Assembly: GCF_051954455.1 (NCBI RefSeq)
Contig: NZ_JBQCHS010000024.1
Location: 62,001 to 126,000 of the forward strand
Direction of reading: 5' to 3'
DNA: 64,000 nucleotides
Origin: Pseudolysinimonas sp051954455
GTDB taxonomy: Bacteria > Actinomycetota > Actinomycetes > Actinomycetales > Microbacteriaceae
This document shows, piece by piece, positions 50,487 through 58,248 of this stretch. The notes beneath the pieces are model-generated. The model was given only the letters and a program-made list of their open reading frames with translations. It ran no database searches and was not told where the DNA came from. A program made the translations under genes and the position numbers. Position 1 is the first letter of the stretch. Each line of letters starts with the position of its first letter.

Positions 50487-52175
50487 ATGGACGGGAACAG
50501 ACGTGTGGTCATCGTGGGCGGAGTCGCGGCCGGCATGTCGGCGGCGACGCGGCTGCGGCGTCTCGATGAACGCGCCGAGATCATGGTGCTCGAACGGGGC
50601 GAGTACGTGTCCTTCGCGAACTGCGGCCTCCCGTACTACGTGGGAGGCGTGATCGCCGACCGCGCCTCCCTGCTGGTCCAGACGCCCGAGGTACTGCGCC
50701 GTCGGTTCGCGCTCGACGTGCGGGTCGGCCACGAGGCCGTCCGCATCGATTCCGGGGCGCGGCGCATCCTGGTCCGCGAGGTCGCGAGCGGTGCTGAATC
50801 GTGGGAGGACTACGACGCGCTGGTGCTCGCCGCGGGCGCCCGCGCGGTCTCCGGATTCGCGGGCGGCGGAGTGCCCGTGCGCGGCCTGCACACGATCGAC
50901 GACGTCGATGCGGTCGCCGGGCTGCTGGACCGGGCCCCCGAGCAGGCGGTCGTGGTCGTGGGGGGCGGATTCATCGGAATGGAGGCCGCCGAGAACCTGC
51001 GCCGGCGCGGGCTGCCGGTCACGCTGGTGCACCGGGGCGCGCACCCGTTGTCGGCCCTCGATCCGGAGATGGCGTGGCGCGTGCGGGAGGAGCTGCTCGC
51101 ACACGACGTCGCCCTGCGCCTGCGGCGGCAGGTCGTGCGCCTCGAACCCGGAGCGGTCGTGCTCGACGACGGCGAGCGGGTGCCGGCCGGGTTCGTGATC
51201 GATGCACGGGGCGTGCGCCCCGACACGGCGCTCGCGAGTTCGGCGGGGGTGCGCCTCGGTCCCACCGGGGGGATCGCCGTCGACGGTCTGCAGCGCACGA
51301 GCGTGGCGGGCATCTGGGCGGTCGGCGACGGCGTGGAGAAGACCGATGCCATCGACGAGCGGCCGACCCTCATCACGATGGCGGGTCTGGCCAACCGCCA
51401 CGGCCGTGCCGCCGCGGACGACATCGCCGGCGCCGGCCGGCCGGGTCGCGCCGGGCTCGGCACCGCCGTGATCGGCGTGTTCGATCTCACGGTCGCCATC
51501 ACCGGCTGGAGCGAGCGCCGGCTGCGGGCCGCGGGGATCCCGCATCGCGTGATCCACACCCATCCGTTCTCGCACGCGACCTATTACCCCGGTGCCCGGC
51601 AGATGGCCATGAAGCTGCTCGTTCACGCGGGCGACGACCGGATCCTCGGCGCCCAGATCGTGGGCGGCGACGGCGTCGACAAGCGGATCGACGTCATCGC
51701 GACCGCGATGAGCGCGGGCCTCACCGCGTCCGAACTCGGCGACCTCGAGCTCGCCTACGCGCCGCAGTACGGCTCCGCGAAGGACCCGATCAATCTGCTC
51801 GGCAACGTCGCCGAGAATCTGGCCGACGGGTGCGATCGCGGCATCCAGTGGCACGAGCTCGACGACGCCCTGGCCGCCGGGGCCGTGCTCGTCGATGTGC
51901 GCTCCGAGGCCGAGTTCGCCGCGGGGGCGATCCCCGGGGCGCTCAACCTCCCGCTCGAACGGCTGCGCGACGGGCTCGACGCCCTGCCGCCCGGACCCCT
52001 CGTCGTCCACTGCCAGGTCGGTCAGCGCGGTCACACCGCCGCGCGGATGCTGACGCAGCACGGACGGGACGTGCGCAACCTCGACGGCGGCTACCTGACC
52101 TGGCGTGCCGGTCGCGCCGTGTGCTTGGATACCCCATGGGGTATAGTGGCTGCGATGGATCGGAAAGGAAGCTGA
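50487..52175 (+). CDS. CoA-disulfide/persulfide reductase with C-terminal rhodanese
   Basis: This 562-residue flavoprotein has FAD and NAD(P) Rossmann motifs (VVIVGGVAAGMSAA, VVVVGGGFIGMEAA), the redox cysteine C46 in SFANCGLPYYVGG, and a C-terminal rhodanese domain (about 450-545) with HCQVGQRGH. Such CoADR-Rhd enzymes reduce CoA or polysulfide persulfides. The last residues (DTPWGIVAAMDRKGS) are written by a second operator and promoter. Operator 1 upstream and CstR downstream indicate persulfide control. Confidence 0.88.
   Translation: MDGNRRVVIVGGVAAGMSAATRLRRLDERAEIMVLERGEYVSFANCGLPYYVGGVIADRASLLVQTPEVLRRRFALDVRVGHEAVRIDSGARRILVREVASGAESWEDYDALVLAAGARAVSGFAGGGVPVRGLHTIDDVDAVAGLLDRAPEQAVVVVGGGFIGMEAAENLRRRGLPVTLVHRGAHPLSALDPEMAWRVREELLAHDVALRLRRQVVRLEPGAVVLDDGERVPAGFVIDARGVRPDTALASSAGVRLGPTGGIAVDGLQRTSVAGIWAVGDGVEKTDAIDERPTLITMAGLANRHGRAAADDIAGAGRPGRAGLGTAVIGVFDLTVAITGWSERRLRAAGIPHRVIHTHPFSHATYYPGARQMAMKLLVHAGDDRILGAQIVGGDGVDKRIDVIATAMSAGLTASELGDLELAYAPQYGSAKDPINLLGNVAENLADGCDRGIQWHELDDALAAGAVLVDVRSEAEFAAGAIPGALNLPLERLRDGLDALPPGPLVVHCQVGQRGHTAARMLTQHGRDVRNLDGGYLTWRAGRAVCLDTPWGIVAAMDRKGS
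52129..52147 (+). promoter_or_regulatory. CstR/CsoR-type operator 2 with internal promoter
   Basis: ATACCCCATGGGGTAT (52129-52144) is a perfect palindrome inside the 3' coding end of the reductase. TATAGT (52142-52147) overlaps it and lies 7 nt before an in-frame ATG at 52155 that opens a six-codon frame ending at the rhodanese start. Confidence 0.75.
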
Positions 52176-52471
52176 TGCACTCGATCACCCCGCAGGAGGC
52201 CGCCCGGAAGGCCGGCCTGCTCATCGATGTCCGCGAGCCGGACGAGTTCGTCGCGGGGCACGCCCGTGGCGCCGTCAACGTCCCCCTCGCCACCGTGCCG
52301 GATGCCGACCTGCCCGCCGACGGGACCCCGGTGTACGTCATCTGCCAGTCGGGTGCGCGCAGCGCCCGCGCCGTGCAGGCACTCCGGCAGCGCGGCGTCG
52401 ACGCGATCAACGTCGACGGCGGCACGAGCGCCTGGCTGGGCGCCGGACTGCCCTCGGCGACCGGGCGATGA
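52175..52471 (+). CDS. rhodanese-like sulfurtransferase 1
   Basis: This 98-residue single rhodanese domain has catalytic C57 in VICQSGARSAR and the LIDVREPDEF start typical of the fold. It would move sulfane sulfur from persulfides. GGAAAGGAAG precedes the ATG, and TGATG couples it to the reductase reading frame. The next rhodanese overlaps by 4 bp. Confidence 0.87.
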   Translation: MHSITPQEAARKAGLLIDVREPDEFVAGHARGAVNVPLATVPDADLPADGTPVYVICQSGARSARAVQALRQRGVDAINVDGGTSAWLGAGLPSATGR

Positions 52472-52776
52472 GCGTCTTCCGCCGGAACAGCGTCTCGGTC
52501 GCGCGGGCGCAGGAGCTGCTGGCCGAGGGGTGGGAGCTGGTCGACGTGCGGTCCCCGCAGGAGTGGAAGGCTGGACACGTGGCGACGGCCCGGAACATCC
52601 CGCTCGACCGGCTTGCTCGCTCGCTCGGGCAGCTGCCTGCCGGCGCGTCGATCGTCACCATCTGCCACAGCGGCGTGCGCTCCGCGGCGGCGGCGCGGAC
52701 GCTCCGGGGTCTCGGGCGCACCGCGGTGACCGTCCGGGGCGGCATGATCGCCTGGCGCCGTCAGGCCGCGTCGTGA
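52468..52776 (+). CDS. rhodanese-like sulfurtransferase 2
   Basis: This 102-residue rhodanese has catalytic C66 in TICHSGVRS and LVDVRSPQEW. It overlaps both neighbours (ATGA at the start, GTGA at the end), so four sulfur genes are translated as one unit. The loop sequence differs from rhodanese 1, suggesting a different partner. Confidence 0.87.
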   Translation: MSVFRRNSVSVARAQELLAEGWELVDVRSPQEWKAGHVATARNIPLDRLARSLGQLPAGASIVTICHSGVRSAAAARTLRGLGRTAVTVRGGMIAWRRQAAS

Positions 52777-53069
52777 GCGCGCAGGGCGACCGCCCCGCAC
52801 CCGGCCGGCGCTCGCACGACCCCGAGACGATGAAGGCGATCGTCAACCGCTTGAAGCGCGCGGACGGCCAACTGCACGCCCTCGTCTCCTCGATCACCCC
52901 GGAGGCCGACTGCCGTGAGGTGCTCACGCAGCTCGCGGCGGTCTCCAAGGCGCTCGACCGCGCGGGCTTCGCCATCACGGTCAACGCGATGCGCGACTGC
53001 GCCGACACCGGGGTGCACGACGACATGACCCGCGCCGACCTCGAGAAGCTCTTCCTCAGCCTGGCCTGA
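52773..53069 (+). CDS. cstR: CstR-type persulfide-sensing repressor
   Basis: This 98-residue CsoR-family repressor has cysteines C47 (ADCREVL) and C76 (MRDCADTG), 29 residues apart as in CstR (C31, C60). The histidine that CsoR places four residues before the second cysteine is Ala72, so copper binding is unlikely and a di- or trisulfide switch fits. Rhodanese and reductase partners support this. It probably represses its own operon through operators 1 and 2. Confidence 0.87.
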   Translation: MSAQGDRPAPGRRSHDPETMKAIVNRLKRADGQLHALVSSITPEADCREVLTQLAAVSKALDRAGFAITVNAMRDCADTGVHDDMTRADLEKLFLSLA

Positions 53070-53099
53070 GCGGCGGCGCGGGAAGGACTGCCGCCCTCG

Positions 53100-53115
53100 A
53101 TACCCTGTGGGGGAT
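53100..53115 (+). promoter_or_regulatory. degenerate CstR/CsoR-type operator over the ClC start
   Basis: ATACCC-TGTG-GGGGAT differs from the full pattern at one base. It covers TACCCT (53101-53106), a box 7 nt before ATG 53114, and overlaps the start codon. Confidence 0.5.
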
Positions 53116-54406
53116 GAGCGGGCCCGGGATCCACGCCTCCCGCTGGTCCCTGCACTGGATCGTCCGGCATGTGATCGTGACGGCACTGGTCGGGGTCGCC
53201 GGCGGGGTGGCCGGCATCGTCGCCTACCTGGGCCTCCAGCTCGTGCAGATGCTGGCCTTCGGCTTCCCGTTCGGGAGCTCGAAGGAGGCGGCGGACGCGC
53301 CGTCGGCGATCCATCGACTCATCGCACTGCTGGTCGCCGGCGTCATCGCCGCGCTCGTCTGGTGGGCGATCCGCCGTCGCGGCCGGGTCGTGGCGACGGT
53401 CGAGGACGCCGTCGACGGTCGCCCGATGCCCGCCGTGCGCACCGTCGTCAACGCGGGTGTGCAGATCGTCGCCGTCGGATTGGGCGCGTCGATCGGCAAG
53501 GAGGGCGCACCGCGCGAGCTGGGTGCCTGGATGAGCGGCCTGATCGCGGCGCGCGCGCGGCTCGACCGCCGTGAGACCCGCGTCCTGATCGCGTGCGGGG
53601 CGGCCGCGGGGCTCGCCGCCATCTACAACGTCCCGCTCGCCGGCGCCCTGTTCGCCGTCGAGGTGCTGCTCGGCGAGATCTCGTTCGCGACGGCGCTGCC
53701 CGCGTTCGCGACCAGCGCGATCGCCGCCTTCGTCGCCCGGCTCGTGGTGCCCGTCGAGACGCTCTACCGGGTGCCGCACGTGACGATGTCCCCGTCGCTG
53801 GTCGTCTGGTCGATCCTCGCGGGGCCCCTGCTCGGTCTGCTCGCGGTCGGGTTCGTGGCGCTCGTCCGGGTCGTGCGGGGGTGGTCGCCGCGCCGGATCG
53901 GGATCCTCTGGGTGATGCCGATCGCCTTCGCGGTGGTGGGCGTCATCGCGCTGTGGTTCCCGTCCGTCCTCGGCAACGGACGCGCCCTGGGGCTCCTCGC
54001 CATGAACCAGTCCCTGAGCCGCGCCGACATCCCCTCGGCGTTCGGGGTGATCGGGCTCATGGCCCTGCTCGCCATCCTCAAGGGCGTGACGACCCTGCTG
54101 ACGATGGGGTCCGGCGCGGTCGGCGGCACGCTCACCCCGTCGATCGCCATCGGGGCGGCGGCGGGCGCCGCGCTCGGCGGGCTCTGGATCCTGGCCTGGC
54201 CCGGCTCGAACCTCGCGGCGTTCGCCTTCATCGGCGCCGCGGCCTTCCTCGCGACCACGATGCGCGCGCCGTTCACCAGCCTCGTCCTCGTCATCGAGTT
54301 CACGGGGCAGGGGCCCGACATCCTGATCCCGAGCCTCCTCGCCGTCAGCGGCTCGGTCGCCGTGGCCTACGTGCTCGGTCGCCGGCGCCTCATCGGGGTG
54401 GCCTGA
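53114..54406 (+). CDS. ClC-family chloride channel or antiporter
   Basis: This 430-residue membrane protein has about ten helices with ClC motifs: GLGASIGKEGAPRELG with the gating glutamate of the GxEGx type, GAAAGLAAIYNVPLAGALFAVE (residues about 160-180) and GSGAVGGTLTP. It could move chloride or another anion. The placement behind cstR and the operator-like site suggest control by the sulfur regulator. Confidence 0.9.
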   Translation: MSGPGIHASRWSLHWIVRHVIVTALVGVAGGVAGIVAYLGLQLVQMLAFGFPFGSSKEAADAPSAIHRLIALLVAGVIAALVWWAIRRRGRVVATVEDAVDGRPMPAVRTVVNAGVQIVAVGLGASIGKEGAPRELGAWMSGLIAARARLDRRETRVLIACGAAAGLAAIYNVPLAGALFAVEVLLGEISFATALPAFATSAIAAFVARLVVPVETLYRVPHVTMSPSLVVWSILAGPLLGLLAVGFVALVRVVRGWSPRRIGILWVMPIAFAVVGVIALWFPSVLGNGRALGLLAMNQSLSRADIPSAFGVIGLMALLAILKGVTTLLTMGSGAVGGTLTPSIAIGAAAGAALGGLWILAWPGSNLAAFAFIGAAAFLATTMRAPFTSLVLVIEFTGQGPDILIPSLLAVSGSVAVAYVLGRRRLIGVA

Positions 54407-54415
54407 GCGCGGCGC

Positions 54416-54453
54416 ACGAGGACCCCGCCGACCGGAGCCGACGGGGTCCTCGT
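54416..54453. terminator. terminator between ClC and the MBL-fold gene
   Basis: A 12-bp perfect stem (ACGAGGACCCCG / CGGGGTCCTCGT) with a 14-nt loop lies between the convergent stops. Confidence 0.85.
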
Positions 54454-54472
54454 CACGACGGGGATCGCCCGA

Positions 54473-55108
54473 CTAGAGGTCGACCGACTCGCCGACCTCG
54501 AGCGGGATCCAGGTGCCGCCGTTCTGCTCCGTCGCCCACTTGAGGCGGTCGGCCTGCATGCTCTTGCCGGCCACCGAGAGCGTCATCTCGTGCGAGAAGA
54601 AGGCGCGCCTCGGCTTCACGGCGAGCACGAAGTCCATCGCGTCGCCGATCTTCAGCCACGGCGCGCCGACCGGGGCGGCCAGGGTTCCCACCTCGACGCC
54701 GTCCGGCACCGTGTACGAGTCGCCCGGGTAGTAGAGCTCGTCGTTCACGAGCACGCCCAGGTTGTCGGGCACCGGGATCGACTCGTGGATGACCGCGTGC
54801 TTCTCGCCGAAGAAGCGGAGTGCGAACGGCCCCGCCTCCACGGCGTCGCCGGCCTTCACGACGTGGACGTCGAATCCGGCGGCCGCGTCGGCCACGCCCT
54901 GCGGGCCGTAGATCGTCGCGTCGGGGCTGATCTCGAGGATGCGCCGCAGGTTGTCCTCGGACCAGTGGTCGCCGTGCTCGTGGGTGATCACGACGGCCAC
55001 GGTGTTCGCGAAGTCCGGCGGGGTCAGGAACATCCCCGGGTCGATGACCAGGTTCTGGTCGGCGGTGGTGACGACGAGCGTCGCGTGTTCGTACTTGGTG
55101 ACCTTCAC
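54473..55108 (-). CDS. MBL-fold metal-dependent hydrolase
   Basis: This 211-residue metallo-beta-lactamase-fold protein (UlaG/YtnP-like) has ITHEHGDHWSEDN, the HxHxDH metal site, VLVNDELYYPGDS and a terminal SHEMTL. The fold acts on many esters and lactones; the substrate is unknown. GTG 55108 has TACGGT 6 nt upstream, a leaderless start. Confidence 0.85.
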   Translation of the reverse strand: MKVTKYEHATLVVTTADQNLVIDPGMFLTPPDFANTVAVVITHEHGDHWSEDNLRRILEISPDATIYGPQGVADAAAGFDVHVVKAGDAVEAGPFALRFFGEKHAVIHESIPVPDNLGVLVNDELYYPGDSYTVPDGVEVGTLAAPVGAPWLKIGDAMDFVLAVKPRRAFFSHEMTLSVAGKSMQADRLKWATEQNGGTWIPLEVGESVDL

Positions 55109-55137
55109 GGTGCGACCGTACTCCCGTGGATCCGTGC

Positions 55138-55779
55138 TCAGACGGTCCGCGGAGCCTTCGCCAGGTTGGCCTCCAGCTCCTCCTTGTTCTGGCGCACCAC
55201 GTACGCCGGGCGGTCGCGCTCCACGCGCCACGACTCGCTGAGCGGACTCGTGTCGACCGTGTCGAATCCGATCTCGTCGTACAGGCGCGTCACGAGCTCG
55301 ACGGCCTCGGGATAGTCGCTCGCGGTCGCGAGCGCGCGACGGTCGGGGGTGCCGGCGGGCGAGCCGGTCGTGTTGATGTCGGCGGCCATGATGTGATTGA
55401 ACGCCTTCACGACCTGGGAGGTCGGGAGGTGCTCCTGCAGCATCCCGCTCGTCGTCGCGCGGCCCTCGTCGAGTTCGGCGATGTGGCCGTCGCGCTCGAA
55501 GTAGTAGTTGTTGGTGTCGAGCACGATCTTGCCGGCGAGGGGCTCGACCGGGACCTGGTCGATCGCCTTGAGCGGCACGGTCACGACCGCGACCTCCGCG
55601 GCCTCGGCCGCCTCCTGCGCCGTCGCGGCGCGCGCCTTCGGCCCGAGCTTCGCGATCAGGTCGGCGAGCGTCTCGGGACCGCGCGAGTTCGCGATCACGA
55701 CGTCGTGCCCGAGCTTGATCACCGCCTCCGCGACTGCCGATCCGATGTTGCCTGCGCCGATGATGCCGTATGTCGTCAT
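55138..55779 (-). CDS. F420-dependent NADP-reductase-like protein
   Basis: This 213-residue Rossmann protein has TTYGIIGAGNIGSAVAEA at the start, SRGPETLADL (NADPH site), VVTVPLKAID and VVKAFNHI, as in NADP oxidoreductases that use coenzyme F420. Whether it uses F420 cannot be told here. ATG 55779 is used. It is divergent from csoR, 61 bp apart. Confidence 0.85.
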   Translation of the reverse strand: MTTYGIIGAGNIGSAVAEAVIKLGHDVVIANSRGPETLADLIAKLGPKARAATAQEAAEAAEVAVVTVPLKAIDQVPVEPLAGKIVLDTNNYYFERDGHIAELDEGRATTSGMLQEHLPTSQVVKAFNHIMAADINTTGSPAGTPDRRALATASDYPEAVELVTRLYDEIGFDTVDTSPLSESWRVERDRPAYVVRQNKEELEANLAKAPRTV

Positions 55780-55815
55780 GGTGGATGCAACCGTGAGGCC
55801 GAGCGAGCATTCCAG

Positions 55816-55834
55816 TACCCCCCAGGGGTATCAT
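55816..55834 (+). promoter_or_regulatory. CsoR-type operator 3 and csoR promoter
   Basis: TACCCC-CCA-GGGGTA (55816-55830) matches the CsoR operator type. TATCAT (55829-55834) overlaps its right end and lies 6 nt before ATG 55841, a leaderless start. Confidence 0.75.
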
Positions 55835-55840
55835 TGCCGC

Positions 55841-56122
55841 ATGATCGACGACATCAAGAAGCGCGCCCTGCACCGGGCCCGCATCCTCGAGGGGCAGCTG
55901 CGCGGGATCGAGAGGATGATCGACGACGAGGCCTACTGCGTCGAGATCATCACGCAGACCCTCGCGGTGCAGAAGTCGCTGCGGAGCCTCAACAAGCTCC
56001 TCGTCGAGAACCACCTCCGCACGCACGTCACCGAGATGTTCGAGGAGGGGGGCAGCCGGCGCGACGACGCGGTCGACGAGCTGCTGACCGTGTTCGAGCT
56101 CCAGCAGAACCGGGGGGCGTGA
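55841..56122 (+). CDS. csoR: CsoR-family metal-sensing repressor
   Basis: This 93-residue repressor has C33 (AYCVEIITQ), H58 and H62 (ENHLRTHV). Classic CsoR has Cys-His-Cys, so the third ligand here is histidine. The overlap with a P-type ATPase gene and the upstream operator indicate control of metal efflux. Copper is the likely metal, but the C-H-H set leaves room for another. Confidence 0.85.
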   Translation: MIDDIKKRALHRARILEGQLRGIERMIDDEAYCVEIITQTLAVQKSLRSLNKLLVENHLRTHVTEMFEEGGSRRDDAVDELLTVFELQQNRGA

Positions 56123-58248
56123 TGAGCGACCACGACCACGGGCGCGAGCACCCGATCGACACCAAAGCCCTGTCGGAGCCGTCAGGACAGGGCTTCAGCG
56201 CACAGTCGGGGGGCCACGAGCACAGCGGGCACGATCACGAGGTGTACGAGCACGGCGCGCACGATCACCACGACCACGGCGCGCACGACCACAGCGCACA
56301 CGACCCGAACGTGTTCCGGCGGCTGCTGTGGGTCTGCATCGCGCTGAGCATCCCCACGCTCGTCTTCTCGACCGGGCTGCAGGAGATCCTGCACCTGCCC
56401 GGACCGCGGTTCCCGGGCTCCGCATGGATCCCCGCGATCTTCGGCGCGGTGGTCTTCGTGATCGGCGGCCGCGTATTCCTGACCAGCGCGGTCGCGGAGC
56501 TGCGGTCCCGCGCGCCGGGCATGATGACGCTCATCGCGCTGGCGATCCTGGTCGCGTTCGGGTACTCGCTCGCCGTCGTGCTCGGGCTGCCCGGCATGGA
56601 CTTCTGGTGGGAGCTCGCGACCCTCATCGACGTCATGCTGCTCGGCCACTGGATCGAGATGAGCGCCGTCATGGGCGCCCAGAACGCGCTCGGCGAGCTC
56701 GCGAAGCTGCTGCCCGACGACGCCGAGCGCCCCGACGGCACCCGGGTCGCCCGCGCGGACCTCGTGGCCGGCGACCTCGTCGTCGTGCGGCCGGGGGCAG
56801 CGGTGCCGGCCGACGGCGAGGTGGTCGAGGGGGAGTCGGAGGCCGACGAGTCGCTCCTCACGGGGGAGTCCGCGGCGGTGCCGAAGGCGCCCGGCGCGAC
56901 CGTCGTGGGCGGCAGCGTCGTGCGCGGCGGCGCGCTCACGGTCCGCGTCACGCGCACCGGCGACGACACGGCGCTCGCCGGGATCCAGCGGCTCGTCGCG
57001 GAGGCGCAGGCCAGCCGGTCGGGCACGCAGCTGCTCGCCGACAAGGCGGCCGCGGTCCTCTTCTACGTCGCGCTCGGCGCGGCGGCGATCGCGCTCGTCG
57101 TGTGGCTGCTGCTGAGCCCGGACGATCCGGCCTTCGTGCTGGAGCGCGTGGTGACCGTCCTGGTGATCGCGTGCCCGCACGCGCTCGGACTCGCGATCCC
57201 GCTCGTGGTGCAGCTGACGACCGCGATCGGCGCCCGGCGCGGCATCCTGGTGCGGGATCGCGCCGCGCTCGAGACGGCCCGCAGCGTCGACGTCGTGCTC
57301 TTCGACAAGACCGGCACGCTCACCGCTGGCCGACCCGAGCTGGTCGGGATCGCGGTGGCGCCCGGCGTCGACGAGAGCGAGGCGCTGGGGCTCGCCGCAG
57401 CCGTCGAGGCGCGGTCGGAGCACCCGCTGGCCCGCGCGATCGTCGCCGCGGCGACCGGGCGCGACACCGCCGTGCCGGAGTCGACGGGGTTCCGCGCGCT
57501 CGAGGGCCGCGGCGCCGAGGCCGAGGTCGCCGGGCGCGCCCTCGCGGTCGTCGGCCCGCGCGTCGTCACCGAGCGCGGGGTGCTGCTCGATCCGTCGCTC
57601 GTGCACGCGGCGCGGGAGCTCGGCGCGGAGGGCGCGACGATCGTGCACCTGCTGGACGGCGACCGCGCCCTCGCCGTGCTCGCGCTCGGCGACGCCGTGC
57701 GCCCGGAGTCCGCGGCGGCGGTCGACGGACTCCACCGGGCCGGCATCCGGGTCGCGATGCTCACCGGCGACGCGCACCGGGTCGCGGACGCGGTCGCCGC
57801 ACGACTCGGCATCGACGAGGTGCACGCGGAGGTGCTGCCGGGCCAGAAGGCGGACGTCGTCGCGGAGCTGCAGGCCCGCGGCGCGAAGGTCGCGATGGTG
57901 GGTGACGGCGTCAACGACGCCCCGGCCCTCGCGCGCGCCGACGTCGGCATCGCGATCGGCGCCGGCACCGACGTGGCCATCGCGTCGGCGGACATCGTGC
58001 TCGCCTCCGACGACCCGCGCGGCGTGCTCGACATGGTGCGGCTCAGCCGCGCCGCCTACCGCAAGATGCTCCAGAACCTGGTCTGGGCGACCGCGTACAA
58101 CGTGCTCGGGATCCCGCTCGCGGCCGGGGTGCTCGCGGGCGTGGGGTTCCTCATGCCGCCGGCGGTCGGGGCGGCGGTGATGTCGGTGTCGACGATCGTG
58201 GTCGCGCTCAACGCGCAGCTGCTGCGGCGGATGCGGTGGAGTCGCTGA
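56122..58248 (+). CDS. copB: CopB-type P1B ATPase
   Basis: This 708-residue heavy-metal ATPase has a His-rich N-terminus (many HDH and HEH units, residues 1-65), six or more helices, CPH motif C351-P352-H353, phosphorylation site D395 (DKTGTLT), TGES and GDGVNDAPAL. CPH marks the CopB group, which usually moves copper or silver. No HMA domain is present. The ATG overlaps the csoR stop (TGATG); GTG 56119 is in frame too. A terminator-like hairpin lies inside codons 15-25. Confidence 0.92.
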   Translation: MSDHDHGREHPIDTKALSEPSGQGFSAQSGGHEHSGHDHEVYEHGAHDHHDHGAHDHSAHDPNVFRRLLWVCIALSIPTLVFSTGLQEILHLPGPRFPGSAWIPAIFGAVVFVIGGRVFLTSAVAELRSRAPGMMTLIALAILVAFGYSLAVVLGLPGMDFWWELATLIDVMLLGHWIEMSAVMGAQNALGELAKLLPDDAERPDGTRVARADLVAGDLVVVRPGAAVPADGEVVEGESEADESLLTGESAAVPKAPGATVVGGSVVRGGALTVRVTRTGDDTALAGIQRLVAEAQASRSGTQLLADKAAAVLFYVALGAAAIALVVWLLLSPDDPAFVLERVVTVLVIACPHALGLAIPLVVQLTTAIGARRGILVRDRAALETARSVDVVLFDKTGTLTAGRPELVGIAVAPGVDESEALGLAAAVEARSEHPLARAIVAAATGRDTAVPESTGFRALEGRGAEAEVAGRALAVVGPRVVTERGVLLDPSLVHAARELGAEGATIVHLLDGDRALAVLALGDAVRPESAAAVDGLHRAGIRVAMLTGDAHRVADAVAARLGIDEVHAEVLPGQKADVVAELQARGAKVAMVGDGVNDAPALARADVGIAIGAGTDVAIASADIVLASDDPRGVLDMVRLSRAAYRKMLQNLVWATAYNVLGIPLAAGVLAGVGFLMPPAVGAAVMSVSTIVVALNAQLLRRMRWSR
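56165..56195 (+). other. terminator-like hairpin inside copB
   Basis: AAGCCCTGTC (56165-56174) and GACAGGGCTT (56186-56195) form a 10-bp perfect stem with an 11-nt loop, 43 bp after the copB start. The first nine bases of the arm match the core of the ilvC terminator. It encodes KALSEPSGQGF. Confidence 0.6.
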
